Source of the DNA: Ascaphus truei | Taxonomy: Eukaryota > Chordata > Amphibia > Anura > Ascaphidae | Direction: 5' to 3' | NCBI GenBank assembly: GCA_036426205.1 | Contig: CM071568.1 | Coordinates: forward strand, 54,322,463 to 54,386,462 | DNA: 64,000 nt | Shown: positions 1-11,209 of the stretch, piece after piece | Position numbering within the stretch: the stretch's first letter is position 1 | Layout: the number at the start of each line of letters is the position of its first letter | The notes under the pieces: model-generated | Database searches by the model: none | Told to the model about the DNA's origin: nothing | Seen by the model: the letters and a program-made list of their open reading frames with translations, nothing else | Program-made: the position numbers and the translations under genes

Positions 1-350
1 TGGGTGCACCAACAGTCCTGGAATAGTGTATATGTTCATCAATAGTGTGAAAACAGTAAAGACTCAATTGTGGAGTGGGTAAACTAATGGGTGAGTGAAT
101 TGAACCACTGAAAGCATAAATCTCCTGAGGGCCACAGAAAAAATGATGTAGAACACACTTCGCTGTACCTCATTGGAAATAAGTGTCTAATAAAGTCCAG
201 AACTCACCCAAGATGTAGTATGATGATGATGATCATTGTGATAGAATAAATCTTTAAAGATCTTACCCACTCCTAGAGCCCACTTGATTCCTGGGGGGCA
301 TGTCCAGTCGCTGATTGAGTTCCAAACGATCCAAGAAATATGCAAAAGAA

Positions 351-615
351 TGCACAAAGCAGTGCATTGCCCAGGGACACAGGTGTATTAAAAATGAAAA
401 AATACGTTTATTGTCAATCAGACATGACAAACAAGGAGGTAGAAACCCTCCAACGCGTTTCACACAAACAGGTGCTTTATCCTTATCCTTGATAAAGCAC
501 CTTGTGTGAAACGCGTTGGAGGGTTTCTACCTCATTGTTGTATGTATTGATTGAATAAACTTATTTTTTCATTTTGATGATAACCTGTGTCCCTGGGCAG
601 TGCGTGCTTTGTGCA
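351..615. repeat. Inverted-repeat (foldback) element with GAAACGCGTT core
   Basis: The sequence from TGCACAAAGCAGTGC at the left matches, in reverse complement, the sequence ending GCTTTGTGCA at 615. The arms cover over 100 bases each and contain TAGAAACCCTCCAACGCG and its complement. The centre has AAGGTGCTTTATC-type arms that fold into a hairpin. No coding potential is seen and no clear target duplication was found. It is probably a non-autonomous transposon. The core CTTGATAAAG-hairpin-GAAACGCGTTGG at 488-519, and its mirror on the minus strand near 447-484, recurs elsewhere in the window. Confidence 0.75.
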
Positions 616-984
616 CCCCTCATTATACATGACTGGTATAAACTGGCCCATGTTGTTTTAATCAGTCACAATGAGGGTGTGTAGTCAGCAACTTTACCAT
701 CGAAAAGGATGCAACTTGGTTTTGCAAGGCATGCAGCAGGGTTTGCAAACCCACGTGGTCGTAGATTCCAGCGGAATGCCATCTTGACTGCGCGCACTTG
801 CCAGGTACTCAGTGTTAAGTACGCGGCAACAGAACTAGAATACAATTACACAGGGTCCCCGGGGGACGAATCAGGATCCCGTTTATCACTCTTTTTGACT
901 TTTGAAAAAATCTAGAGATTTAAGGTGCACAAAGTCCCTCACGTTACACTGTAACAGGCCCGTCCCTTGTAGGAAAGGATGTGG
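616..984. other. No gene seen
   Basis: No exon, transposon protein or terminal repeat was recognised here. Short open frames lack similarity to anything known to me. Confidence 0.4.
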
Positions 985-1300
985 GGTTCACGCTCCCTGG
1001 ATAAATTTCCCACAGGGTGGCCCCCAATAGCACAGTTAGTCATGCGTTGGTACCCAAGGGTCTCACGGTATACTATACTATAAGGGCCCTGGCCCATATT
1101 CAGAGTAACAGAAAGAAGGGTACACGCTCCCCGGTACCATACCCTGGGGGCGCCCAACTTGCACAGTTCGTTATGTACAGGTACATGGTCCTACGGTATA
1201 ACGGTAAGGGTTGTCCCGTCCCTGTCATGGATCCTGATGAAGAATTCACACTCCCGGTACCATACACCTCAGGGTGCGTCCCACCTCAGTCTATCCTGGT
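985..1300. repeat. Degenerate tandem array, period about 130 bp
   Basis: Three diverged copies can be lined up from the phrases TTCACGCTCCCTGG (about 988), TACACGCTCCCCGG (about 1118) and TTCACACTCCCGG (about 1245). Each is followed by CAGGGTG/CTGGGGG-like and CACAGTT.GT.ATG-like blocks. The array may belong to a retroelement LTR or a satellite; no flanking element was identified. Confidence 0.55.
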
Positions 1301-2230
1301 AAGGGTAAGCCAGTCACCTCCTGGTGTTGCCTCAGGAGAGAGCCCCTTCCTTAACGCGGATGGGTGCTCAGGGTTCCTGGGTAGAATCAGGGGCCTGACC
1401 CCTGCTCTTTAAAGCTGCTGGCTGCAAAGTCTTTTGAAATCCTGTCCGTTCTCAGCAACACCTCCAATTGTAGCCCGTTTCACCCCTCTCTGGAAACATG
1501 TTGCTGTATGAAGAAGTACTGGTGCGTGCATACCTGTGAGGGTCTAGGAGATCTGAGAGTCCGCAATGTGATGGAGACTAGGACAGGCTTACAGTGATTT
1601 TATGTTCCTCCATTCGTGACAGCGCTTCCAGTCACAGTAGAATGCAGTATGACTGCAGGCAGTCCCTACCTTGAAGTCTTACACCTATACTCCTGGCTAA
1701 TAGACTGCAACTCAGCCAGAAGTATATATATTAGATCTTTATTTGTAGCAACCACTTCAGATGGTATTCAGCGTTGCATCTTGTGGAGAAGGGTTTACGC
1801 CCTTGGATGGTTCTGGCCAGCAGATTAAGGTTGAGGCATTGTGCCATGCATAGATCTTGCTCTCCAGCTCCTCTCTCTTCCTGGGCAAGGACAATGGCTC
1901 ACACCTCTCTTCCCAGGAAGGGTGGAGGAGAACTCACACCTCCTCTCCCTAGGAGGGATGGAGAACTGAACTCCTTACAATTTGGAAAGCCTCCTCCCTG
2001 CTTCAAAAGGGAGGGCACTGGGGTGCACCATGATTGGCCGCAACACAGACCCATGTCATCACCACTCTGCCACTCAGGGAGGTGCATGAGAGGGAGCAAA
2101 ACCCCACAGGATTGCCGTCATGCCTGTAGCTACTAGGGCTTATGTGACAGGGGGGGGGGGGAGGGGGAAGAAAGATAGCTGGACAGCAAAGGCTATACAT
2201 GTATATATTAATTACATAATATTTAACATC
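1301..2230. other. Unassigned repeat-like DNA
   Basis: No gene is supported. Around 1840-1990 there are imperfect direct and inverted CTCTCTTCCCAGGAAGG and CCTCTCCCTAGGAGGGATGG blocks. A G-run with a single A lies at about 2151-2166. The look is of an unidentified transposon or LTR, but boundaries were not found. Confidence 0.35.
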
Positions 2231-2871
2231 AAGTGGACACACCTAGCACACCCGAACACGCACACTTGAGTGCATGTTCACAGTTCTTTTATTTATTTAC
2301 TCCATATAGTGTTATAAAGCCCCAGAACCAAATGAAAAACAACAATACTGTACAACCGTCTTGAGTGATTAGATAGCTACTTCTGAGCTTGGAAATACTT
2401 CAATAAATAATAAATGCCCTGTGCTAAAGCGGGATGAAGTTTTCACTCACTGTCTTCTCAGTATAGGGGTACCTCAATGCTCTTCACATGAGACAAAATA
2501 AAGAGCAGCAATATAAACAGAGTGTAGATATTTATGTAGCTTCTAATGTCTGCAATTGTGTATTTTCTTACAATTTCCTCACAGTTAGAATTGAAACACC
2601 AGTGTTTCCCTCCTTTTCCACAACTAGCCAATTATATCTAGTTTGCTTTGCAATGACCTAAACAACTATTGTGAGTTCTTGCTGGAGTTGAAATGACAAT
2701 TCCAAAGTGCAGGAAAACAGTTTCAGGTGAGGAGATCTGCTTGTGCAGCCAACACAACATACACAAACAATTTCTTCAAAGTGGCGTCTCCTCTAAGACA
2801 GGATACAAAGAAGAAGACAAATGGAGAATTAAATTATAGAACTTGTGAGAAGAGCTTACTTTGTATCTCTG
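2231..2871. other. No gene seen, AT-rich
   Basis: AT-rich sequence downstream of the ERV 3' LTR. No open frame, splice-flanked exon or terminal repeat was recognised. Confidence 0.4.
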
Positions 2872-3470
2872 TGTGAATGCAGCCTTCTCAGGTGGTACCC
2901 CAGGGGCACCAAGAAATGCAGATGGGTTGGTGAGTATCAAGGAATCTTATTGCAAGTGCACAAGGAGATGACACATTAGCAAGTGGCTTCAGCGTCATCT
3001 TGGGTGTGTGGTAATACCAATCCCAGTATTTATAGCCTTGGTTACAGAAAATAAGGCGGCAATGCCAAATTACAATCTAAAAACTCTGCATAGGCTTTAT
3101 TTGAGCTTAGTTAGCATAAAATACCTCCCTCCCATGATAGTTGTTTTTACCAAAGTTAAGTTTTAATCTCTCTAAGTTTTAATCACGCATGATATCCTGA
3201 AATAGTCTCAGAGCAAACCTTGCTCACTCATACATTCTATCATACAGACATGGTACAATAACAAAGTGCGTCAGGGTACTGATAAATTGTATTGCTATTA
3301 TTCTGGGCGTTGAGCCACAGTCACTGCCTTGGAACTTCTATTGTCAGTGAAACTCCTTACCCATAAACACTTATCACCCATCCACTTAAAACAGAAGAGA
3401 TAAAATGGATGACCAGTAACCCCAGACCCTGTTTCTTCTGTATAGCCCCCCTGTCCATAATTCTTTCACA
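2872..3470 (-). repeat. 3' LTR of the ERV
   Basis: On the minus strand the LTR starts TGTGAAAGAATTATGG directly after a purine tract, and ends ...GCATTCACA, giving short TGTGA/TCACA inverted ends. A TATAAATA box (plus 3027-3034) and an AATAAG-type signal about 75 bases downstream give a plausible U3-R-U5 order. The U3 is overlapped by the end of the env frame. The inner boundary is firm; the outer one is inferred from the inverted ends because no second LTR exists to compare. Confidence 0.65.
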
Positions 3471-4412
3471 GTTCCCCCTATTTATACTTGAAACAAGATT
3501 TCTCAGGTATACTGTAACCCAAATTAGTTTGTAACATTGCTTAGTCTCTGAAATTCCAGTGGATCTTAGTGCTGCTTCTTTCCGTATACACTTCTCCAGA
3601 TCCTCAGCCCGGTATATATCATCAAATTCATCCCGATATTCATCCTTATTCCAGGTGATATTGTGATAGTTTGCAAGGGCTATATCATCCAAGGATTTAT
3701 ACAAGGAGGATTCTTCTGTTCTTTCTTCTTGGAGGTCTATTACTTGTGGAGAGTGTACGAGGCACTTGGCAAGTAGCAGTTTACAAGACACAAAGATGAC
3801 ATACACTGTGAAGAGACAAACAACACTTAGAATCAGTCCTTGGGCAATTTTTGCTCCGAGAGATCCCAGCCATGTACTTAGACCAAATAAATCACTACTC
3901 AACCTAGCATCACCATCCCATCCTATATTTGCTATAATCGTCTGGAGAGTTTTCACCTTATCAAGGTGCTTCCTTATATCCACACTCCTATCCTCAATCC
4001 AGGTACAACATTCTGCCCCAATGGTTTTACATAAGCCCCCTCTGTCAGCCAATAGCATATCAAGGCCTAGCTGATGGGATACGATGACTGCCCTTATCTG
4101 GTTTTGTTCTTCAGTTATTATCTCAATACTTATGGAAGTTTCATTGATTATATCCTGCATAAGCGATGAACAATTATTTACCCTAATCATTACCTCTACT
4201 CCCCATCCTGTCCATGCTGGGAACCAAGCCCACACCTTATCAGCTTTGGTGAATATTTCTCTTTTCCTTCTATATGTATGGGCCACATTATTTAACATCT
4301 GAGGGAGGTCTGTACTATTTACAATCTGTGTTCTGGGGTAACAAGTCCTAAACTGCAAATCCCAATGCCTCCGACAGGTATCCACTTCCATACTTGATTC
4401 CCACATAGCCAA
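3357..4412 (-). pseudogene. env: ERV envelope, transmembrane (TM) region
   Basis: A 351-codon open frame carries the TM half of a retroviral envelope. Visible landmarks are a basic RRKR stretch about residue 49, a central region with GGLCKTIGAECC (a CX6CC motif) preceded by the segment equivalent to the immunosuppressive domain, and a hydrophobic membrane anchor about residues 190-215 followed by a long acidic cytoplasmic tail. The tail runs through the polypurine tract into the LTR. The surface-subunit half is in separate broken frames upstream, so this is a degraded envelope. Assignment to a gamma-like envelope rests on CX6CC and the order of parts. A long open frame alone does not show expression. 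Confidence 0.85.
3471..3482 (-). promoter_or_regulatory. Polypurine tract of the ERV
   Basis: Minus-strand AAATAGGGGGAAC immediately precedes the LTR start TGTGAAAG. Such tracts prime plus-strand DNA synthesis in retroviruses. Here the tract lies inside the env reading frame. Confidence 0.6.
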
Positions 4413-4530
4413 TATAAATTATCTAGTAAAAACACAGGTTCTTTTACCCCATGGTCTCGTAGTATTTCTGCCAAATCGATCGAATTTTGTCAGATTCTAT
4501 GATTCATGAAATAATTATTCCTCCCAGCAT

Positions 4531-5164
4531 CTAAACTAGGGTGTTTAGATCATTAAGGCACAATCTAAATTGTTTTCCCCCATAAGTCTTTATATGAATA
4601 TCTCCGTAAACATTCTTTGACCCGTTAAAATTAACATATCTCCAAAATACATAATGTCCAGAACTACCGTAGTCATCTTCGGTGAAGCTTTGGCGATAAA
4701 GAGGAGTAACTAGAATTGCGATAGAAATATTTTGGTTATTTGTATAATTGAAAGTGGTCTGAGTGTGGTCCCAATATATATTAATAGGACTCTCGGGATT
4801 AGGTACCACCCCTGAGAGGACTATTGGTGCTGGATATATAGTCATGTTAGCCCTTTTTAGGGGAGTTCGCAGTACTCGAGTAACACTGTAAATTGATGAT
4901 CCTAATAATAGGCCCACATGTGGTGATGTCTGCGCAGAATGCGGTAAGTGTTTACACACCAAACATTTGCTCAGCCGTAATGTTGTGCAATGCTACAAGT
5001 AAATTTACTGACCAGGCTCTGTTTCGCCTGAAAACAAAAGGATTTGGTACCGTATCTCTATATTTGTTTTGTCTGTCTGCTTCTTCCAGGGCATCCTCGT
5101 AGTTCCTTTCTACTACAAAAATAGGGATTACAACAATAACAGTTAATACAAAAGTGAGTAACAT
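4531..5164 (-). pseudogene. env: ERV envelope, signal peptide and surface (SU) remnants
   Basis: Two overlapping frames lie between pol and the TM region. The upstream one (4952-5164) starts with a hydrophobic MLLTFVLTVIVVIPIFV segment that looks like a signal peptide. The downstream one (4531-4962) has several N-x-S/T sites (for example NMT, NYT, NIS, NGS), as expected for a glycosylated surface subunit. The two are in different frames and a further break separates them from the TM frame. They are described as found; no functional envelope is encoded. Confidence 0.7.
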
Positions 5165-5930
5165 GGTTCTCCAATCGGGAGGGACCGTGTTATGGAAGTA
5201 AATACTTTCTGCTTGGACAAAAGTTCACTCGTCCTGAGGTGGCTCTTCGTAATGATCCACGAAAGGGTCCTTGACTTGTCCACCAATTTGCAGTGAGAGG
5301 CATGTGCCCACAATTCCACCTCTGCAACTTTCAAGGCAGTGTTAGTGGTGAGGAACCTGGAACGCTCCGTTCCACCTTGGCTGTAGCACGTGTTTTCTTT
5401 GGAAGGATTTGACCATTACCCAATCTCCTGGTTCCAGTGGGTGTACTTTCAAATTATCAGCAGTCGGCTGTACAGCTTTGACCTGTGAGTGAAGAGACTG
5501 TAAAAGGTTCATTAAGTGCATGCAATACTTAGAAATTGTTTCATCTGCTATCACATGATCCCTGACTAGCAACTGAGCTGAAGATGGCGTAATCATTGGC
5601 CGCCCCATCAATATCTCATGTGGGGACAGGCCATGTTTACGTACTGGTGTGCTTCTGATGGACATAAGGGCCAAAGGCAGTGACTCAGGCCACTTGAATC
5701 CAGTTTCCTCACAAATCTTGCCAATGTTCCCTTTTATGGTTCCATTTACTCATTCACAGCGCCTGCGTTCTGTGCATGGTGTGCACAGTGTAAATGGTAA
5801 GTAATTCCTAGACCCTTGGACTACTTCAGCTGTGAAATGGCTGCCCATATTTGAGAAGAAATTATGAGGGAGACCATAGCGAGGAATAAATTCCTGTAAT
5901 AATTTCTTGGCCACTGTTTTAGCATCTGCA
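5143..5930 (-). pseudogene. pol: ERV integrase, distal core and C-terminal domain
   Basis: Minus-strand frames at 5750-5930, 5342-5674 and 5143-5334 carry the later part of a retroviral integrase. The proximal piece begins ADAKTVAKKLLQEFIPRYG. Between pieces an in-frame stop and a shift are visible. The middle piece has the ALMSIRSTPVRKHGLSPHEI region, and the last has TALKVAEVELWAHASHCKLV, matching the end of gamma-type integrases where pol overlaps the env start. The core is separated from its N-terminal half by the insertion at 5931-6667. Confidence 0.8.
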
Positions 5931-6667
5931 AACAATGCAGCAAGGAATCCGCGCTCGTACTGTCCGAGAGTTTTATTCTTGTTTTCTTTTAACACCACAT
6001 TCCCCTTGCAGCTGTGTGTGGAGTACATCCCCAAACACTCCTATATAAGAGACTGCCCAAACGGTGGGTCTCAAACAAACAAACGAAAAAGATACACACA
6101 AAGCGCACGAGGAATTAGAGTATGGACTCACTAAATGGAGTTTTCTAATAAAGTCAATCACTAAAATGTAGCAATAAGATAATTTATTAATCAACAAGTC
6201 ATATGACCCCACACAAATAAATCAATATACACCACTGGGAACATAAAAACAACCTCTCCTAAAACTGGAGACACCTTCCCTCCCAGTGATGAAACACAGT
6301 AAAACAATATTCAAGTGCAAGTACACTAGACCAAAATGGTCACAAATGCCAAACCGCTCCCTTAACCGCACTTGATTTCAGTGCAGAGACCAGGATCAAG
6401 CAAAAACTAACACTGAGGGGAACAGGCGAGGACAGAGAAGTGCGGGCAGGTTTACCGTATGCAGATACTGAAGAATCAGTCCGGACTGTATCCGCATGCG
6501 GCGATGGTGTCTCCACCCGTTCTCCTCCGCTTCCCTGCTCCAGCCAATAAGAAAGCGTGTCAGGTGACCTCTTCGTGACCTCAACGCGTTTCAAAACTGC
6601 GTCCTTTGTCCTCCATTTAGTGAGTCCATACACTAATCCCTGGTGCACTTTGTGTGTATCTTTTTCG
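5931..6667. mobile_element. Inverted-repeat element inserted in ERV integrase
   Basis: The 13-bp sequence TTTAGCATCTGCA occurs at 5918-5930 and again at 6668-6680, flanking this block as a target duplication. The integrase reading (HADAK) is interrupted exactly there. Inside, 6076-6667 has long terminal inverted repeats of about 60 bases (AAACGAAAAAGATACACAC at the left, GTGTGTATCTTTTTCGTTT at the right, each continuing into CTCACTAAATGGAG or its complement). On the minus strand 6578-6610 carries GAAACGCGTTGAGG after a GACAAAGGACG stretch. There is no protein. A 13-bp duplication is long for a cut-and-paste transposon and fits target-primed retrotransposition better. Confidence 0.75.
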
Positions 6668-6679
6668 TTTAGCATCTGC

Positions 6680-7313
6680 ATGCTGAGCGGGATAGGCCTG
6701 TACCCAATTTGAAAATGTACATATAACCACCAATACATACTGATAGTGCAGACTCCTGGGCATTTCAATGAAATCTATCTGAAGATTGATAAATGGCCCC
6801 AACGGACAAGGGGGGTGATTAGTTGCTGTGATTTTCACTGGCCTACTGATGTTATAAGCTTGGCAAGTGGGATACTGTGCACAATGTTTTTCTGCAACTA
6901 GTTACACCTGGGGCACACCAATCTCTTAATAATGCCTACAAACCCCTCCTTGTTCACATGCAAAACACCATAGCCATGCGAACAATGTAGGGCATAAAGG
7001 ATGATGGCATTTAAAACATTAGTGGCTAAGGTGCACACTTGGTTACTTGATCTGCAGCAAAATTACCCTGGGAAATAGGGCCTTTGAAATTTGTATGTGC
7101 AGCGACCATAACAATGACTACAGCTTGTGGTAAAAGTAAAGCCTGTAGTAGGTATTTAACATATGTGGCATTGGCAATGGGGAACCTGCAGATGTAAAAA
7201 AAAACATGAAAACTTAGGTAGGAGATTTGCATTAAAACCTCATGCTGGGAACAAATATAATCTGATACCAAATTATCGGTTGTATTTCTCTGACATGAAC
7301 CATCAAAATACAA
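6680..7313 (-). pseudogene. pol: ERV RNase H and N-terminal integrase
   Basis: The frame at 7026-7313 shows an RNase H start (ILYFDGSCQRNTTD) and end (VAAHTNFKGPISQGNFAADQ), with catalytic-type D and H residues visible. Next, about 6850-7010, lies an HHCC-like zinc region with LHVNKEGFVGIIKRLVCPRC before a stop. At 6680-6838 is the integrase core start with LQIDFIEMP, where the D is the first catalytic acid, running to HADAK where the inserted element begins. Several stops break the frame. Confidence 0.8.
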
Positions 7314-7469
7314 AATAAAATCTGGATTGCTCAGAGATACATTCTTTAAGATGAGAGGTTATAGACACGGGATTCAAAGTGGGACACCTTTGGAGAGAAA
7401 AATGGTCAAAAGTTATGAAATATGTCACATATTTAGTTAACTTTACAGTAAAAAATGATTCAGTATCGG

Positions 7470-7557
7470 ACTCCACACTAATTCCCTGTACTGTATTCTT
7501 TGAGAATCACAGAGCACACTCCTGGCGCTATACAAATAAAGACATATACTCAGTATT
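7470..7557 (+). repeat. Short LINE 3'-tail fragment
   Basis: ATTCCCTGTACTGTATTCTT followed by GGCGCTATACAAATAAAGACATA matches the 3' tail seen at 17465-17660, 31810-32250 and 42540-42845. Only the last 90 bases remain. Confidence 0.65.
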
Positions 7558-8707
7558 ACTTATTTTTAATTACTGTAATAGTATCGGAACCTGTGACATA
7601 GTTTCAGTCAAAATATAACTAAAGTCCCAGCACTCACTGACTATAAGAAAAAAGGATGAAAACTGGTTAAATGCCAAAAGAATAAACAATTTAATGTAAG
7701 CACAAGATAACAACACTTGGAGTGATGACGACCCAAGCGGGTATAAGAACCCTACTAATACAGTGGAAAGGGTAATGATACACAGGACCAGGGAGTGGGG
7801 TAGACAAAAACCAGGAAAGTGGGGGGAGGGGGAGGGGGAAAATACACAAATAATGGGGGGGGGTAATAAGGGGGGCAACGTTTTGGGGAGAACCCCTTCC
7901 TCAGGCCCGTTCCCGCACGTCTGTATAGACCATAAGGTACTTCCCTTGACTCTGTCATCGACCACCGGAGCAGCACCCAGTAATCAGATCACAGATATGT
8001 AGCAAAAATGCAAGCCAAATGGGCAGAGTCCAGAGTATACAGGAGTACAATAATGGTAACGTGAAGGGATCAAACCATCAGGTTTACTGCAACCGAGTCT
8101 CTCTTTCTCCCAATCTCTCCTGCCAGAATGTGGGCTGCTGGCTGCATCTCTTGATCCACACACAGATAAAGGTCAGCAGTGGTGATGTCATCATGGTGCG
8201 CGCGGAGTCCCGTCGGCATTGCCAGACCGGCAGTATTGATTTTCCCTCCGATTAGCTGTGAGGTTACTCCTCTGCGCATGCGCCCGACTCCCTGCTCCAG
8301 GGGCACGCTCTCACTCAGAAACAGACATGCGTTGTACAATACTGAGAGACCTCTCATGTCTGGCAACTGAAGTTGGAGAGATGGTTGAATGCGCATGCGA
8401 CCGAGATTGACGTTCAAGCGCGCGCTGTTCTCTCTGTGTGGTAATGCGCAATAGTGTCTGTCTTGTGAGAGGCTGTCCAAGCATTAAAGATGCAGGGGAG
8501 AGTAGTGGCACAGCACCCATAATGTTATGATGATGCATCTCCGTCACCAAGGCGACAGCCACCTATCAGGGCAGGGGATAAGATGTACTCTGGCTTTCTC
8601 TTGGTGTGAATGATACCGAGTACCCCCAAAAGACATAAATAGAGACAAAATGATAACAAATTAGTAAAACTGTACACATGAAATACAAATTGAATAAAGG
8701 GTCCAAC
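7558..8707. other. Unassigned repeat-like DNA upstream of the Ty3 insertion
   Basis: No gene is supported. A G-rich stretch lies at 7820-7876. On the minus strand 7876-7905 reads CCTGAGGAAGGGG-loop-CCCCAAAACGTTG, a member of the hairpin/AAACG motif set. TGCGCATGCGC-type sites occur near 8274 and 8391. This is the DNA into which the Ty3 element inserted, and it resumes at 17157. Confidence 0.4.
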
Positions 8708-8713
8708 ACTTCT

Positions 8714-9985
8714 CAAATGTAACGAGTATTCCCCCACCCAATAGCATATGGTACATGTGTGCGGGGAACCTAATGTTACCATGGGTGGTGCTTTACCTGT
8801 TAGGCTCACAGGGGGCCTAAGCCTCCGCCACGGGGAACCTGGGGCACGTATAATAATAGGAGTAACCTCGTACTCAGTGCAGCGCCTCCACCTGCGATGG
8901 CTCCCACCAGAGGGGGAGTGGTCCTCGAATGGACAATTTATATATATCACACACACAGCATGTAAAACCACCAATAACTTTACTGTAGCAAACGTACTTA
9001 TTCATATATATCAACAGGTGTCCCTCTCCAGAGGAGACACTACTAATCCGTCTCACGGGATGCTACCCCCTTTCACCGGGTGATCCCACCCCGTGTCCAG
9101 TAACCCCACACAATATGTCCTCCACCCTCAAGTGTGATAAATATATGTGTGACTGCGCAGCCACTGTGTCTTATATGAATAGATGGTATAGTTGGTGCAC
9201 TTGAAGATTACCTGCCGAGCACTCCAGTGCCCGGGCCTGCCAAGGAGCTTCACAAAGGATCCTGATGACGAGTGAATACAGAAACTACCGTCCGGGGCGA
9301 TCCCACCCGGATGGCTGCTGCAGCCGCAGCGGAGGTCTGAGCCCAAACCTCTGGATGGACGCGCAGCGTCCGCTGTGTCCCTAACTTACTCTGGAGAATA
9401 AGGGGCAGGGTCCCTAGCCTGGGGCCTGTCCCTGCACAACACAACACTACTGGTGGCTCAGGGCTATCTGGGGCCTAAGGGGCTGCTGGCCTAGTGCAGG
9501 GAGTCACTGACTCCTGCATCCTACCTCCTTCCCCTAGCTGCTCCTGACGCCTAACTGACTAACGTGCTCAGAGCCCACGAAATGTATCTAATCTCCTCTG
9601 CAGGAAGATGCTGTAGCCCTATTGGCTCCCTGGGGTCATGTGGGGTGCTCCTTAGGCTCATGGGATATGTAGCCCTCTCTATAGCCCTCTGCTGATTGGC
9701 TGCCTCTCGCGCGCTATCAATGCGCATGCGCAATGTCCCTGGCTGGCCGCCGCATGCGGGGAATCACTGCGCATGCGCGAACACATAGGGAATGGCGACG
9801 CCCTGCCGCCCTGCTTCGGGAGCGCCGGGAGCCCTCGCAACGCGATTGCGTCCCCGGCAACCCCCCTGAACAGGATCCTCCCCGCTCCCGCCTTGCGATC
9901 AGCCGACGGAACCGCCATTGGGCTCGGCGGCCCCCGCGATCGCCAGCAAGGTGAGGGGGGTGACAGGCAGGGGAACCTGGCAACA
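8714..9985 (-). repeat. Ty3 element 3' LTR
   Basis: On the minus strand it starts TGTTGCCAGGTTCCCC right after the polypurine tract ACCAGGGGGAGGA and ends CTCGTTACATTTG next to the target duplication. It aligns over its whole length with 15886-17150. It contains CpG-rich DNA and two NRF1-type palindromes at 9721-9732 and 9769-9780. Open frames within it (for example 9679-10038) are artefacts. Confidence 0.9.
9721..9780. promoter_or_regulatory. Paired NRF1-like sites in the LTR
   Basis: TGCGCATGCGCA (9721-9732) and TGCGCATGCGCG (9769-9780) match the palindromic consensus bound by nuclear respiratory factor 1. The same pair is kept in the other LTR at 16861-16872 and 16909-16920. They probably drive LTR transcription; binding is inferred. 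Confidence 0.5.
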
Positions 9986-9998
9986 TCCTCCCCCTGGT
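9986..9998 (-). promoter_or_regulatory. Ty3 polypurine tract
   Basis: Minus-strand ACCAGGGGGAGGA lies directly before the LTR start TGTTGCC, the expected place for the plus-strand primer. Confidence 0.7.
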
Positions 9999-10099
9999 AA
10001 AAACCCCAACGTCCTCGCTTGGGACACAACTCAACCATGTACAGAAATTATATAATAAAAATGCAGTTCAATATATAACTTAGCACATTCGCATTGACT

Positions 10100-11110
10100 T
10101 TATACGATGTTGCACAATTCTGTGAGCATCACAATCACAGATTGGATTTTGCTCCGAGACCACTGCTGAGCCTCATAATGGGGTGCCCCAATTTGATCAT
10201 AGGTTACCCGATTTGGAGGGTTCCTGACTCTTTGGCTCCTTCGGAGCTGTTCTTCTGCAACTCCCTCGGGGGAGTAATAAACACAGTCCTGAGGCTCAGC
10301 TTCTTCCCTTGCGGGGAGAAATGTCTCTGAACAGTCTCTGTTTGGCACAAAGCACGGGCTCTGTGGATACAAAGGCTGGCCTGTTGGTGCCACCTTAGTA
10401 GGCGTTGACCTACGGGGCCCTTTACCCGTAGCTCCTCCGGGAGATGCCCTTTCTGTGGAATAGTCCCTTTGAGAGGATCCTTCCAAAGGGTCTTCAGGAG
10501 TTTCAGAGTGGGTTTCGTTATTTACAGTCTCTTGACCCATCTCTGATAAGTCGGACTCACCGTTGAGCGGTGTGGTCAGTATTTCTGCTTCCTCATCTCC
10601 CACTTGTGGAATGGGGAGAAGATGGTTACAATGCCATACCTTTACTCGGCCGTCGGTGTCTTTGATGCGATAGACCGGGAGACCAGGCATCTGAGATTCT
10701 ATTTCATTTACACCGTCTCTCCATCGGTGGGCCAATTTGTGTTTTCCTGGGACTCCCAGGTTTCGAAGCAACACAGCGTCGCCAGGACAAAGATCCCGAT
10801 ATTTGACCTTATGATCGTATCGCCTTTTATTGCCAGCGTTCAGCTTAGCTGTAGACTTCTCAGCCTGTTGGTAGGCCTGCTGCAAACTGTCTTTAAGTCT
10901 TTGCACGTATTTGAAATGGGTAGCATTGTGTATCCCATCCGTCGAGACTCTAAGACGTACATCCACTGGCAGTCTCGCCACTCGCCCAAACATAAGGAAG
11001 TATGGGGAGAATCCAGTTGATTCGTGTCGGGTACAATTGTACGCATGCACCAGGGCCTCCACGTGTCGACTCCATTCAGTCTTCTGAGCACTCTGTAGAG
11101 TTCCGAGCAT
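10100..11110 (-). pseudogene. pol: Ty3 integrase, C-terminal part
   Basis: A 336-codon frame continues integrase after a shift. It begins with TEWSRHVEALVHAYNCTRHE, followed by the STGFSPYFLMFGR block typical of Ty3 integrases. Then comes a basic, coiled region (NAGNKRRYDHKVKYRDLCPG) and the GDAVLLRN beta-barrel-like stretch. The tail is proline/serine rich and ends about 115 bases before the LTR. No chromodomain is evident. Confidence 0.85.
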
Positions 11111-11209
11111 GTCCAGTAAGGTTCGATTAAATCATTCTGGCAATGCATCTCCTTCGGGATGGTACGGGGTCGTTCGTGATTTGGCGATGTTCAGCATTTT
11201 GAGCAGTTC

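Larger units (their letters stand above)
2872..7440 (-). mobile_element. 5'-truncated endogenous retrovirus (class I/gamma-like)
   Basis: Reading right to left there are RNase H, the integrase HHCC zinc region, integrase core, integrase C-terminus, env and a 3' LTR. The gag, protease, most of the reverse transcriptase and the 5' LTR are missing. Upstream of RNase H the copy fades near 7440, next to a LINE 3' fragment. The integrase C-terminal part has the LSPHEILMGRPM block typical of gamma-like integrases, and the env TM has CX6CC, which supports a class-I/gamma-type relative. All genes carry stops or shifts, and a 737-bp element interrupts integrase, so the copy is dead. Confidence 0.85.

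Noticed and set aside
1017..1412. 131-codon open frame
   Set aside because: Covers the degenerate tandem array; no domain or splice context.
3357..5164. A functional or domesticated envelope gene
   Set aside because: The TM frame is long, but the surface part is in broken separate frames and the TM tail runs into the LTR, so only a decayed ERV is supported.
9551..10038. Open frames in the Ty3 LTR
   Set aside because: GC-rich LTR promoter DNA; the same frames differ between the two LTRs and have no domain.
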